Part shown: positions 35,275 through 44,911 of the stretch, in pieces | How the letters are laid out: each line of letters begins with the position of its first letter | Numbering within the stretch: position 1 is the stretch's first letter | DNA from: JALORV01 sp963775635 | Lineage (GTDB): Bacteria; Pseudomonadota; Gammaproteobacteria; Burkholderiales; Burkholderiaceae_F | Direction: 5' to 3' | DNA: 64,000 nt | Assembly (NCBI GenBank): GCA_963775635.1 | Contig: CAVZJO010000002.1 | Location: forward strand, 1-64,000 | Position numbers and translations under genes: made by a program | The notes under the pieces: model-generated | What the model was told of the DNA's origin: nothing | Databases searched by the model: none | What the model saw: only the letters and a program-made list of their open reading frames with translations

Positions 35275-36611
35275 GACGGCCGTTCTAGCGGAAGAGTCAG
35301 CTCTGCCCGCAGTCCGTGCGGGGAGTTGGCAAGCAGGCGCAGTGCGCCGCCGTGCAAGCGCGCGATGCGATGAACGATCGGCAAGCCTAGGCCTGCGCCT
35401 CCGCTGCCGCTGCGCGCCGCGTCGCCCCGTTCGAAAGGCCGCAGCAGACGGTCGATCTGTTCGGCCGGCACGCCCGGCCCGCGGTCGGCCACGCTAACGA
35501 CGGCTTCGCGACCGTTGGTCGTCAGTGAGGCCGTCACCGCGAGGAAGCCCGAGGCGGGGTCGCGTCCGTAGCGCGCCGCGTTGACCAGCAGGTTGTCGAG
35601 CGCGCGGTCGAGTTCGGTGCGATAGCCGGTGACCGTGATGCCGGGGGCGATCAGCAATTCGAGGGTCGAAAGCGGCTGCGCATCGATGCGGGCACGCAGC
35701 GCTGCGCCCCGCACCAGTTCCGTCAGATCGATCGCTTCCGCGGGCTGCTGCGGCGCTCGTCGCGCATAGTCGAGGAACTGCCGCACGATGGCGTCCATCT
35801 GCCCGAGGTCCGCGATCATCGCCTCGCGGTCCGCCGTCGGCAACGCAGCCATCTCGAGTTCGAGCCGAAGGCGGGTCAGCGGCGTGCGCAGATCGTGCGA
35901 GATACCGGCCAGCAGCACGGCGCGGTCGTCTTCGAGCTTGCCGAGATCGGCCACCATCCGGTTGAAGCTTTCGTTGACGGTGCGGATCTCCGCAGGTCCC
36001 CGCTCAGGCAGCGGTTGCGGCGCACGGCCCACGCCGAGTTCGCGCGCGGCTTTCGACAACTGGGCCAGCGGCCGGTTGATCACACGCGTGATCAGCACGG
36101 CGCCCAGTACCGACAGCGCGAGCGCGACGGCGGCCCAGCCGATCCACTGCGTCCCGATGTTGCGCGCGACCGGGTCGCGGTCGATGAAAAGCCAGTAACG
36201 ATCCTCATCGATCGTCAGGCTGATCCACAGGCCGCTGACGCCGTTGATGACCGATGCCAGTTGCGTTCCGGCGCCCAGCTTGTCAATGATCGAACGCTCG
36301 GCCAGCCGCAGCAGCGGACGGTCCGGCAGCGGAACGACGAAGTCGGTGTCCTCGAGCGGATAGATGCGGATACCTTCGTTGCGCGCGAGCTCGGCCAGCA
36401 GGTCGCTCCGCACGTACGGATCTGCGTACACCAGCGCCGCGCGGGTCAGTTGCGCGATCGACACCACCTGCTGCGCGATGGTCTCGGCACGCGGTGCGCG
36501 CTCGAAAACCCGAAAGCTTTGCAGCCAGGCCACCAGGCTGGCAATGATCAGCAGCCCCACCAGCAGCAGCGTCCGCCAGAACAGCGGGGGCGAACGCAGC
36601 CTCATCGACAC
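35271..36611 (-). CDS. envZ: EnvZ-type sensor histidine kinase
   Basis: A 446-residue inner-membrane kinase. It has two membrane helices (LLVGLLIIASLVAWLQ and WAAVALALSVLGAVLITRV) framing a periplasmic domain, then a HAMP linker. The H box ISHDLRTPLTRLRLELEMA carries the phosphorylated His. The ATPase has N box ALDNLLVNAARYG, G1 VSVADRGPGVPAEQ and G2 GSGGAGLGLPIVHRIARLHG. Gene order response regulator, kinase, DUF4241 on one strand suggests that the third protein works with the pair. Osmosensing is the classical role; here the stimulus is unknown. Confidence 0.88.
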   Translation of the reverse strand: MSMRLRSPPLFWRTLLLVGLLIIASLVAWLQSFRVFERAPRAETIAQQVVSIAQLTRAALVYADPYVRSDLLAELARNEGIRIYPLEDTDFVVPLPDRPLLRLAERSIIDKLGAGTQLASVINGVSGLWISLTIDEDRYWLFIDRDPVARNIGTQWIGWAAVALALSVLGAVLITRVINRPLAQLSKAARELGVGRAPQPLPERGPAEIRTVNESFNRMVADLGKLEDDRAVLLAGISHDLRTPLTRLRLELEMAALPTADREAMIADLGQMDAIVRQFLDYARRAPQQPAEAIDLTELVRGAALRARIDAQPLSTLELLIAPGITVTGYRTELDRALDNLLVNAARYGRDPASGFLAVTASLTTNGREAVVSVADRGPGVPAEQIDRLLRPFERGDAARSGSGGAGLGLPIVHRIARLHGGALRLLANSPHGLRAELTLPLERPS

Positions 36612-36614
36612 AAC

Positions 36615-37340
36615 TCAGGCATGTCCGTCCGGAATGAAAACATAGCCGAGGCCCCAGACTGTCTGGATGTAACGGGGCTTGGTGGGGTCGGCCTCGATCA
36701 GCTTGCGCAGGCGCGAGATCTGTACGTCGAGGCTGCGGTCGAATGCCTCGTATTCGCGACCGCGCGCCATTTCCATCAGCTTTTCGCGCGACAGGGGTAC
36801 GCGCGGATGGCGGGCGAAGGCCTTGAGCACGGCGAACTCCCCGGTCGTCAGAGCGACCGGTTCGCCGGCGCGCGTCAGCGTGCGGGTGGCGAGGTCGAGC
36901 ACGAAGTCGCCAAAGGTGACCGGCTCGCCATCACCGGCCGGGGCGCCCGGTGCTTCCTCGGCACTGCGCCGGCGCAGGACGGCGTTGATGCGCGCCAGCA
37001 GTTCGCGCGGGTTGAATGGCTTCGGCAGGTAGTCATCGGCACCCATTTCGAGTCCGATGATGCGATCGACGTCCTCGCCCTTGGCCGTCAGCATCACGAT
37101 CGGCGTGCGGTCGTTGCCGCCCCGCAGACGCCGCATCACCGATAGACCGTCTTCGCCGGGCATCATCAGGTCGAGCACCAGCAGGTCGAAACGCTCACGC
37201 AGCCAGATGCGGTTCATCGCCTGCGCGCTATCGGCGACGAACACGTTGAAGCCGTTGTCGCCGAGGTAGCGGCGCAGCAGGTCGCGCAGTCGCTGGTCGT
37301 CGTCGACGACCAGGATCTTCTGGGGCGCGCTGCGTTTCAT
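36615..37340 (-). CDS. ompR: OmpR-family response regulator
   Basis: A 241-residue regulator. The receiver (ILVVDDDQRLRDLLRRYLGD) has the acidic DDD, the phosphoacceptor Asp in LLVLDLMMPGEDGLSVMRRL, the Thr/Lys switch (VMLTAKGEDV, LPKPF) and an output winged-helix domain (LTTGEFAVLKAFARHPRVPL, DRSLDVQISRLRKLIEADPT, IQTVWGLGYVFIP). ATG 37340 starts right at the receiver; an earlier in-frame start at 37472 adds 44 unsupported residues. It lies three bases upstream of envZ. It probably controls porin or envelope genes, as OmpR does in relatives. Confidence 0.92.
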   Translation of the reverse strand: MKRSAPQKILVVDDDQRLRDLLRRYLGDNGFNVFVADSAQAMNRIWLRERFDLLVLDLMMPGEDGLSVMRRLRGGNDRTPIVMLTAKGEDVDRIIGLEMGADDYLPKPFNPRELLARINAVLRRRSAEEAPGAPAGDGEPVTFGDFVLDLATRTLTRAGEPVALTTGEFAVLKAFARHPRVPLSREKLMEMARGREYEAFDRSLDVQISRLRKLIEADPTKPRYIQTVWGLGYVFIPDGHA

Positions 37341-37498
37341 CGGCGGTTGATGGCTCGTGGGGTGGGCCGCATCGTACGGTGGTCGCGCGAGTACGTGCGT
37401 TCGAGAGTCACAGACTGTTACAGACTTTACCCCGGCGTGGGAAGCGGGCAGCCCGAAAATAGCGGTGGGCATCGACCATACGTCTTACGATTTGCGCC

Positions 37499-38005
37499 AT
37501 GAAGGGAAGGGCAGTACAGGCCGGCTGTATCGCGGCCGTCTTGACCGTGCTCGCAGTCCATGCCGGCGCGGCGCTGGCGTTCGGGCCTCCCGGCGAAGCG
37601 GGCCAGCGCATGCGCCTGACTCCCGAACAGCGCCAGCAAATGTGGCAGCAGATGACGCCTGAGCAGCGCGAAGCATTTCGGGGGGCGCGCACGCCGGAGG
37701 AGCGGCAGCGCGCCTGGCAGGGGCTCAGCCCGGACCAGCGGCGCGGGATGTGGCAGCAACTGTCACCGGAGCAGCGCGAGCTGATGATGCGGCGAGTCAC
37801 TCCCGAGGAGCGACGCCAGATGTGGGAGAAGATGTCGCCGGGCGAGCGCGAAGCAATGCGGCAACGGTTCCTGCAACGACATCCCGCGGATCCGGGCGCC
37901 GAGGGGCATCGTCGGTTGACGCCCGAAGAGCGGCAGCGCCTGCGTGACCAGATCCGCGAGCAGGGGGGTTGGAAGGGCTCGCAGAAAAAGGGCGGCTCGC
38001 GCTGA
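37499..38005 (+). CDS. DUF3106 secreted protein with Arg/Gln-rich repeats
   Basis: A 168-residue exported protein. The signal peptide is AVQAGCIAAVLTVLAVHAGA. The mature part is built of short repeats such as LTPEQRQQMWQQMTPEQREA and VTPEERRQMWEKMSPGEREA, a recurring 12-residue helical unit with T/SPE-x-R. This is the DUF3106 family, whose members are periplasmic helical proteins of unknown function; it recalls CpxP/Spy-like stress chaperones in composition, which is only a resemblance. Its neighbours are divergent ompR and convergent BKACE. Confidence 0.8.
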   Translation: MKGRAVQAGCIAAVLTVLAVHAGAALAFGPPGEAGQRMRLTPEQRQQMWQQMTPEQREAFRGARTPEERQRAWQGLSPDQRRGMWQQLSPEQRELMMRRVTPEERRQMWEKMSPGEREAMRQRFLQRHPADPGAEGHRRLTPEERQRLRDQIREQGGWKGSQKKGGSR

Positions 38006-38015
38006 TGGGCCCGGC

Positions 38016-38960
38016 TCAGAACCCGACGGCCGCCTTGCCCTTCAGCGCCAGCATCTTGCGCGCCTCGTCGGGCGTTGCGACTTCGAGGCCCAAGCCTTCG
38101 ATGATCTGGCGCACCGCGCGCACCTGCGCAGCGTTTGATTCGGCGAGCTTGCCCGGTCCGAGCCATAGGCTGTCTTCCAGCCCGACGCGAACATTACCGC
38201 CCATCGCAGCCGACATCGCAGCGATCGGCAACTGATTGCGGCCGGCACCGAGCACGCTCCAGCGATACTGGTCACCAAATAACCGATCCGCCGTGCGCTT
38301 CATGTGCGCGACATCGTCCGGGTGTGGGCCGATGCCGCCCAGGATCCCGAACACGCTTTGTATGAACAACGGCGGCTTGACAACGCCGCGATCGAAGAAG
38401 TGCTTGGCGGTGTACAGATGCCCGATGTCGTAGCACTCGATCTCGAAGCGCGTCGCATTGCCGGCGCACGATGTCAGGATGTGCTCGATATCTTTGAAGG
38501 TGTTCCTGAAGACGCGATCGTCCGAGCCTTCGAGATACGGCCGCTCCCAGTCGAACTTGAAATCCTTGTAGCGCGCAAGCATCGGATACAAGGCGAAGTT
38601 CATCGAACCCATGTTGAGCGATGCCACTTCGGGCTTCAGTTGCAGCGCCGGCTGCAGACGTTCTTCGAGCGTCATCGTTGACGCGCCACCGGTCGTGAAG
38701 TTGATGACGACGTCCGAGCGGCGTGCAATTTCGGGCGCGAACTGCCGGAAATACTTGGGATCCTGAGTCGGCCGGCCGTCGACCGGATCGCGCGCGTGCA
38801 AATGGACGATCGCCGCACCGGCTTCCGCGGCCGCAACGGCAGCGTCGGCGATTTCTTTCGGAGTGACTGGCAGATGCGGCGACATCGATGGCGTATGGAT
38901 TGAACCGGTCACGGCACACGTGATGATGACTTTGCGTGACGACTTGTTGGCTGGGGTCAT
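38016..38960 (-). CDS. beta-keto acid cleavage enzyme (BKACE, DUF849)
   Basis: A 314-residue TIM barrel. BKACE enzymes cleave a beta-keto acid with acetyl-CoA into acetoacetate and a new acyl-CoA. Zinc is held by the HxH in AIVHLHARDPVDGRPTQDP and a distant Glu in VRVGLEDSLWLGPGKLAESN. Substrate-binding segments include VVINFTTGGASTMTLEERL and PPLFIQSVFGILGGIGPHPD. The ATG at 38960 has a weak ribosome-binding site. The reading frame upstream is open with no stop into the dehydrogenase, so the pair reads as one 636-residue ORF. Known relatives act on 3-keto-5-aminohexanoate or dehydrocarnitine; substrate here is undetermined. Confidence 0.88.
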   Translation of the reverse strand: MTPANKSSRKVIITCAVTGSIHTPSMSPHLPVTPKEIADAAVAAAEAGAAIVHLHARDPVDGRPTQDPKYFRQFAPEIARRSDVVINFTTGGASTMTLEERLQPALQLKPEVASLNMGSMNFALYPMLARYKDFKFDWERPYLEGSDDRVFRNTFKDIEHILTSCAGNATRFEIECYDIGHLYTAKHFFDRGVVKPPLFIQSVFGILGGIGPHPDDVAHMKRTADRLFGDQYRWSVLGAGRNQLPIAAMSAAMGGNVRVGLEDSLWLGPGKLAESNAAQVRAVRQIIEGLGLEVATPDEARKMLALKGKAAVGF

Positions 38961-39926
38961 TGTCGGTTCCCGCGGTTGATCGCCTTGTGATTCGATGTCA
39001 AGTTTGTGCCGTCGCAGCGCGAGCAAACGTCGGTCGCGCCACTCGGTGCGTTGATCGCGCTGTGCGGTGGTCAGCTGAGTGCCGAGCGCGGCCGCGACGC
39101 GCTCGGCGCTTTTCTTATCCCATACTGACGATGGCGCAGGATCAGTCGCGAGCCGGCGGTAAAAACCGCTATAGCGGGCGCAATAATCGGCCAGACCTCC
39201 GGGTGCATTCAGCTCGATCGTTTCGAAGGGCCCCATGAATGACCAGCGCAAGCCGAGGCCGTCGCGCACGGTCTTGTCGAGATCATCGGGCGCTACAACA
39301 CCATCGGCGACCAGTCGCATCGCTTCGCTCAGCAGTGCGCCTTGCAAGCGATTCAAGACAAAACCATCGATTTCGCGCCGAACAACGATCGGCACCTGGC
39401 CGAGCGATGTCATCGTTATCCGCGCGCGGTCCAGCGTCGCTTCACTGGTCCACGGTGCGCCACACAGCTCGACCACCGGCACCAGATGAGGCGGATTAAC
39501 CGGATGCGCGACCAGGCAGCGTGCGCGTCCCGCAAGATCGGCGGTGAAGTGCGACGCGACGATCGCAGAGGTGCTGCTCGCGAGTATCGCGTCGGGCGAC
39601 GCGAGCCGGTCGAGTTCGGCGAAAGCGGTTCGCTTGATCGCGACTTCCTCAGGCAGGTTTTCCTGCACCCACGCAGCATCGGTCAGTGCATCGCCCACCC
39701 TGATGCAAGGCGCGATACGGTCGAGTGCCGCGCGCGCATCTGCGGCTAGCCCGGCTTGTTGTTGTTCGGTAAGCGCTTGTTCGATCTGCCGCCGCGCTGC
39801 AGAAAGCTGCGCGGGCACCGCGTCGAACAGCCGCACCGTCCAGCCAGCGCGCGCAAATACCACCGCCCACGCCCGGCCAATCAATCCAGCGCCGATGATC
39901 GCCGCAATCTTTTTCTCTACATCCAC
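38961..39926 (-). CDS. 3-hydroxyacyl-CoA dehydrogenase-type (carnitine dehydrogenase/lambda-crystallin-like) domain
   Basis: The N-terminal 322 codons of the ORF that runs into BKACE. It starts at GTG 39926. The NAD domain is IAAIIGAGLIGRAWAVVFAR, with the acidic residue RLFDAVPAQ after it. The catalytic pair lies in LVAHPVNPPHLVPVVELCGA. The C-terminal helix domain has RREIDGFVLNRLQGALLSEA and GLGLRWSFMGPFETIELNAP. This is the family of L-carnitine dehydrogenases and lambda-crystallin-like hydroxyacyl-CoA dehydrogenases. It should oxidise a beta-hydroxy acid or its CoA ester to the beta-keto compound that BKACE cleaves. Real fusion or lost stop cannot be decided. Confidence 0.8.
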
Positions 39927-40035
39927 AGCACCTGCCTCCGCAGTTCGAGATTTTCGCTCAGTGCCGCTGCTTGCCCTTGATGCACTATGCCGCGCGCAAG
40001 CACAACGCGTTCCGCCAGCGCGAGCACGCCCTCGC
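39917..40035 (-). pseudogene. leftover second LivF C-terminal tail
   Basis: Between the livMGF stop and the dehydrogenase start lies a short stretch that encodes another LivF-like tail: VLALAERVVLARGIVHQGQA then NLELRRQVLW and a TAG at 39917. The functional tail just upstream reads VLALADRAYVLDRGRVSHEG then DLELRRKVLW. The two differ clearly at DNA and protein level, so this is not a recent duplication. The TAG of the leftover overlaps the region of the dehydrogenase start, which looks like the original gene junction. It is a remnant of a second livF or of a recombination between paralogues. Confidence 0.65.
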
Positions 40036-42565
40036 TCACACCCACAGCACCTTGCGCCGCAGCTCGAGATCGGTGAGCAGCGGGGCTGCGGGACCTTCGT
40101 GCGAGACGCGCCCGCGGTCCAGCACGTATGCGCGGTCGGCGAGCGCGAGCACGAGATCCAGATCGTGCTCGATGATGAAGATCGCAATCTCCTTGCGCAA
40201 CTGGTCGAGCGACTTGAAGACCTCCTCGACCAGCGTCGGTGCGAGCCCCTCGAACGGCTCGTCGAGCAGCAGGATCTGCACGTTGCCGCTGAGCGCCCGC
40301 GCGATCGCGACCATCTGCTGCTCGCCGCCCGAAAGCGCGTCGGCTCGCGTGGCGAGCTTGTCGCGGATGCGGGGGAAATAGCTGAAGATGCGCTCTTCGT
40401 CCCAGTGCACACCAGCCCGCGCTGCCGCGCGACAGCGCGCCAAGACGCAGGTTCTCGGCCACCGTGAGCCCCGAGAACAGGCGCCGGCCCTGCGGCACGA
40501 GACCGACGCCCGCGCGCGCGATGTGCTCCGGAGGCCGGCCGCTGATCACCTCACCCGCGAAGCGCACCGTGCCGCTCGCCGGCGGCGCGAGGCCCATGAT
40601 GGTCTTCACGGTCGAAGACTTCCCTGCACCATTCCGGCCGAGCAGCGCAGTGACTTCGCCGGCGCGCACCTCGAGGCTCACGTCGTAGAGGATGTGGCTC
40701 TTGCCGTAGTAGGTGTTGACGCCTTCGAGCGTAAGCAGCGGCGGCCGCACCGCGTCGGGGTGCGCATGCGAGGCGCGCTCCGCGACGACCGCGCGGCCGC
40801 TGCCGAGGTACACCTCCTGCACTCGCGTGTTCGCCTGGACTTCGTCGGCCGACCCTTCTGCGAGCACGGCGCCGTCGGCCATCACTGTGATGCCGTCGGC
40901 GAACTCGAAGACGCGGTCGATGTCGTGCTCGATCAGCAGCACGCCCATGTGGCGCGACAGCACTCGGATCATCGCCACGATGCGCTCGCGCTCGCCGGCG
41001 GCGAGCCCGGCGAGCGGCTCGTCGAGCAGCAGGAGTTTCGGCCGCGCGGCGAGCGCGAGCCCGATCTCGAGCAATCGCTGGCCGCCGTACGACAGGCTCG
41101 ACACCGGCGCCTGCTCGACGCCCTCCAGGCCGAGGAATTTGATCAGGGCCTGCGTCTCCTGATTCACGTCCTCGAGCGCTTCCTTGGCGAGCCAGAGATT
41201 GAACCGTCGCGGGTGGCGCGCCTGTACGCCGAGCCGCAGGTTCTCGAACAGCGTCAGCCCTTGGAACAGGTTGGTGATCTGGAACGAGCGCGCGACGCCG
41301 AGCGTCACCATGCGCTCCGGCGTCGGGTCGTCGATCACGGCGGCGCCGATCCGCAGCGTGCCAGCGTCCGGAGGGAACAGGCCCGACAGCAGATTGAAGA
41401 GCGTGGTCTTGCCGGCGCCGTTCGGCCCGATCAACGCTTGCAGCCGGCCGTGATGCAGCTGCAGGCTGACGCGGTTCACCGCGGTGAAATCGTCGAAGGA
41501 CTTGCTCACGCGGTCCGCCTCGAGCAGCACGCCGCCTGCGCCCGGCGGTGTCGCCGGCACCAGGTAGGCGGGGACCTCCTGCGCGGGGTTGGGCTTGACG
41601 CGCGCAGCCATCGATGCCAACTCCTCGCGTTGTCGGCGGAACGGTGCAGCCAGCCGCTCGCCCAGCCCCACCAGTCCGGACGGCGAAAACAGGATGAACG
41701 CCATGAAGAGCAGGCCGAACCAGAACAGCCACGCCGCGGTGTAACCCGAAAGCACTTCCCGGAACACCAGGTAGAACGCCGCGCCGATCGGCGGGCCAAG
41801 GAAGTGACCAGCGCCGCCGATGATCGACATCGCGAGGATCTCGCCCGAGAAGTTCGGATGCACCGGGTCGGCCGAAGCAAAGACTTTCAGAAATGTGAAC
41901 AGCGCACCGCCGATTGCGGTGACGACCACTGACAGTACGAACGCGACGAGCTTGTAGCGCCGCACCGGGTAGCCGAGGAAGCGGGCACGAACCTCGTTCT
42001 CGCGGATCGCCACCAGCACCGAGCCGAACGGCGAACGCACGACGCGCCAGACGAGAAACGCGACGGCGAACACGAGCGCCGCGACGACCCAGTAGAACAC
42101 GAGCTGGTTGTCGAGATCGAGCCCCGCAAGCGCGACGCGGTTCACGCCGCGCAGCCCCGACTCGCCGCCGGTGAACGAGGTCCAGCGGAATGCGATCGTG
42201 AAGCCGAGCGCGGTGAACGCCAACGTGAGCAGCGAGAAGTACACCCCGCGCCGGCGCAGGACGAGAAATCCCACCGCGACGCCAAGCAGCGCGGTCAGCG
42301 CGACCGCCGCGGCGAGCGGGGCGAGGAGACTTGTCTTGAAGAGATGAATTTGCGTGAGCGCCGCCGCGTACGCCGCGAAGCCGAAGAAGAGGCCGTGCCC
42401 GAACGACAGCAAGCCGGTGTAGCCGAGGAGCAGGTTGAAGCCCAGGCCCACCATCGCGAACAGCGCGATCTCGGTGGCGAAGCCGTGCGTGTAGCCGAGG
42501 GCGCTGACCGCGAACGGCAGCACCGCCAGCGCGATCAGGAGGGCGACGAGAGGGTGTCTGCGCAC
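40036..42565 (-). CDS. fused LivM-LivG-LivF ABC transporter (one frameshift)
   Basis: About 842 residues: permease (residues 1-310), first ATPase (about 345-600) and second ATPase (about 615-842) in one chain. The permease has the LivM core TEIALFAMVGLGFNLLLGYT. ATPase 1 has GPNGAGKTT, Walker B KLLLLDEPLAGLAAGE and a signature SYGGQRLLEIG. ATPase 2 starts GVNTYYGKSHILYDVSLEV with GRNGAGKSS and has SGGEQQMVAIARAL and LLLDEPFEGLAPTLVEEV. The frame from 42565 is lost at about 40408; the correct continuation (AGVHWDEERIFSYFPRIRDK) is one base shifted and stops at 40036. Triple fusions of this kind are known in branched-chain-type importers. Confidence 0.85.
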
Positions 42566-42567
42566 GG

Positions 42568-43440
42568 CTACTCGAACTTCTCGAACTTCTCGCCCATCAG
42601 GCCGCGCGGGCGGAACAGCAGGATGAGCGCCATCAGCACGAACATCGAGGCCTCGGCCGCCGGCGGATAGAACACCACCGTGATTCCGCGCACGACGCCG
42701 ACCAGCAGGCCGGCAAACACGACGCCCCAGAAGCTGCCGAGCCCGCCAATCACGACGACCACGAATGCGGCGGTGAGAATCTCCGTGCCCATCGCCGGCT
42801 GCACGCCGGCGAGCGGGGCCGAGAGCACGCCGGCGAGCCCCGCGAGCGCGACCCCGAGCGCGAACACCGCGGTCTGCGCCGGCTTCAGGCTGATGCCGAG
42901 CGCGCGCACCATCTCCGGATCGCGGGTGCCAGCGCGCACGATCATGCCGAAGGGGGTCTTGTTGAGCAGGAGCCAGCAGCCGGTGACCGCGAGCATCGTG
43001 ACCGCGAGCACCGTCAGCCGGTAGTACGAGTAGATAAAGTCGCCGAGCAGCAGCTGCCCGCGGAGCGCGTCGGGGATCGAGAAGTTCAGACCGGTCGTGC
43101 CCCAGATGAGTCGCAGGCTCTGCTCGGCGGTCATCGCGAGACCGAAGGTGAACAGGAGCCCGAGCATCGGGTCCTCGCGATAGAGCCGGCGCAGGAAGAG
43201 CCGCTCGATCACGATGCCCACCAGCGCGACGCCGACCGGCGACAGCACCACCGCCCCGCCGAAGCCGAGCCGGCGCTGCACCTCGTACGCGAAGTAGGCG
43301 CCGAGCGCGTAGAACGCGCCGTGCGCGAGGTTCACCACGCCGCCCAGGCTGAAGATAAGCGACAGTCCGAGCGAGAGAACGATGTAGTACGAGCCGACGA
43401 GCAGACCGTTGAGGATCTGCTCGAGGACGATGCCGATCAT
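42568..43440 (-). CDS. LivH-type ABC transporter permease
   Basis: A 290-residue inner-membrane permease with about eight helices. It opens with LNGLLVGSYYIVLSLGLSLI and FSLGGVVNLAHGAFYALGAY, the LivH signature N-L-A-H-G. It contains the EAA-like contact loop (VRALGISLKPAQTAVFALGV) and the GGLGSFWGVVFAGLLVGVVR end segment. It pairs with the LivM half of the next gene to form the transmembrane channel. Its stop is two bases before the livMGF start, so the two are tightly coupled. Confidence 0.9.
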   Translation of the reverse strand: MIGIVLEQILNGLLVGSYYIVLSLGLSLIFSLGGVVNLAHGAFYALGAYFAYEVQRRLGFGGAVVLSPVGVALVGIVIERLFLRRLYREDPMLGLLFTFGLAMTAEQSLRLIWGTTGLNFSIPDALRGQLLLGDFIYSYYRLTVLAVTMLAVTGCWLLLNKTPFGMIVRAGTRDPEMVRALGISLKPAQTAVFALGVALAGLAGVLSAPLAGVQPAMGTEILTAAFVVVVIGGLGSFWGVVFAGLLVGVVRGITVVFYPPAAEASMFVLMALILLFRPRGLMGEKFEKFE

Positions 43441-43504
43441 CGACAGGACCCCCTCCCTCCGCCCGGCAGGGGGAGGGTCCGAGCAGGCGTCACGAGCAAA
43501 GCCG

Positions 43505-44777
43505 CTACGCCATCTTGCAGGCGTTCTCGGCCATCGTGGGCTGGATCAGCTCGAGTGACTCGTTCGGGCCGGGGACGGGCTGGACGATGTCGAAGATGTC
43601 CCACTTGTCCTTCATCTTCGCCTTGTCCTTGACCCGCACCACGTACATCTCCTGCAGCAGCTGATGGTCCCAGGCGCGGAACTGGCCGCGGCGGGCCTTG
43701 AGGATGTCGAAGGTCGCGCCCTTCTCGAAGTACTCGACCAGCTTCGCCGGATCGGTCGACTTCGTCTCGGCCATCGCCTGCGCGACGATCTTCATGCCGA
43801 CGTAGTCGCCCCACGCCTGGTTGTCGGGCGGCACGCCGAACTTCGCGGAGAAGCGCTGCGTGAACGCCAGCGCTGCCGGCACGGGCAAGGTGTGGTACCA
43901 CAGGCTCTGCCAGTGGCCGGAGAGCGAGTCGATGCCGGCCGCCCAGAACGGCACGGTGTCCATCACGCCGCCGGCGAGCGGGAACGGCAGGTTGTACTCC
44001 TTGTACTGCTTCAGGAAGGTGGTCTGGTCGGCGCCAGCGAGGTTGATGTAGACGAAGTCGGGCTTGGCCTGCCGGACCTTGAGGATGTACGCGCTGTAGT
44101 CAGTGGTGTTGGTCGGCACCATCTCGTTAGCCAGGACCTTGCCGCCGTTCTCGCTAAGGAAGCGCGAGGACACCCGGAAGAGGTCGTGGCCGAACGCGTA
44201 GTCGGCGGTGAGCATGTACCAGTTCGCGCCCTTGATCTTGTTCTCGGCTTTCTGCCAGGAGCCGATCGTCTTCGTGTACATCGTGTTGCAACCCTCGATG
44301 TGGAACATGAAGCGGTTGCAGTTCTTGCCGCGCAACTCGTCGGAGTTGCAGCCGGTGTTGAAGTACGGGGTCTTCAGCCGCAGCGCCTGCTCGCCGATCG
44401 CCAGCGCCCGAGGCCGAGCTGATCTCGCCGATCAGCGCCACGACCTTGTCACGCTCGATCAGCTTCTGCGCCTTGGTGACCGCGGTCTGCGGGTTGACGC
44501 TGTCCTCGGCGATCACCTCGAGCTTGCGGCCGAGGACGCCGCCCGCGCCGTTGATCTCCTCGACCGCGAGCGAGCTGCCGCGGAACCCGTACTCGCCGAG
44601 CTGCCCCAGGAAGCCGGTGCGCGGAGTGATGTGGCCGAGCTTGATCGTGTCCGATTGCCCGCGCACGATGGCGGGAAAGCCAAGCGGCGCGATTGCGGCG
44701 GCGCCTAGGGCGGCGGTCTTCTTCAGCGCCTCGCGACGCTCGGGCTGGTGAAGCGTGAGCCGGGATTTTCCGGTCAT
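43505..44777 (-). CDS. LivK-type ABC substrate-binding protein (one frameshift)
   Basis: About 423 residues after correction of one indel. The signal is of Tat type (RREALKKTAALGAAAIAPLG). The first lobe begins IKLGHITPRTGFLGQLGEYG and NPQTAVTKAQKLIERDKVVA, typical of type I periplasmic binding proteins. The first frame ends in GEISSAS; one extra G near 44410 breaks it, and the next frame continues with LAIGEQALRLKTPYFNTGCN, then NRFMFHIEGCNTMYTKTIGS to the stop at 43505. The ligand should be an amino acid or organic acid; the operon suggests a beta-hydroxy or amino-acid-like substrate. Confidence 0.85.
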
Positions 44778-44807
44778 TGTGGATCCTCCTTGGGTGGCGC
44801 CGTGGGC

Positions 44808-44823
44808 AACTGCGATCGCAGTT
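44808..44823. promoter_or_regulatory. perfect 16-bp palindrome, probable operator
   Basis: AACTGCGATCGCAGTT is a perfect palindrome in the 134-base gap between divergent livK and the SDR gene. It sits 31 bases before the livK start and 88 bases before the SDR start, and overlaps a TATAGT that could be a -10 box for the rightward promoter. A dyad in this position is what a local regulator of LacI, GntR or TetR type would bind to control both transcripts. No regulator gene is present in the cluster. Confidence 0.6.
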
Positions 44824-44911
44824 ATAGTCGGGCGACTGAGCGCTGTCTATTAGGATCAGCTGCGCTTCGGCGCGGCGCACCGTAGTACCCCGCCATCGCG
44901 ACGGAGGACGA

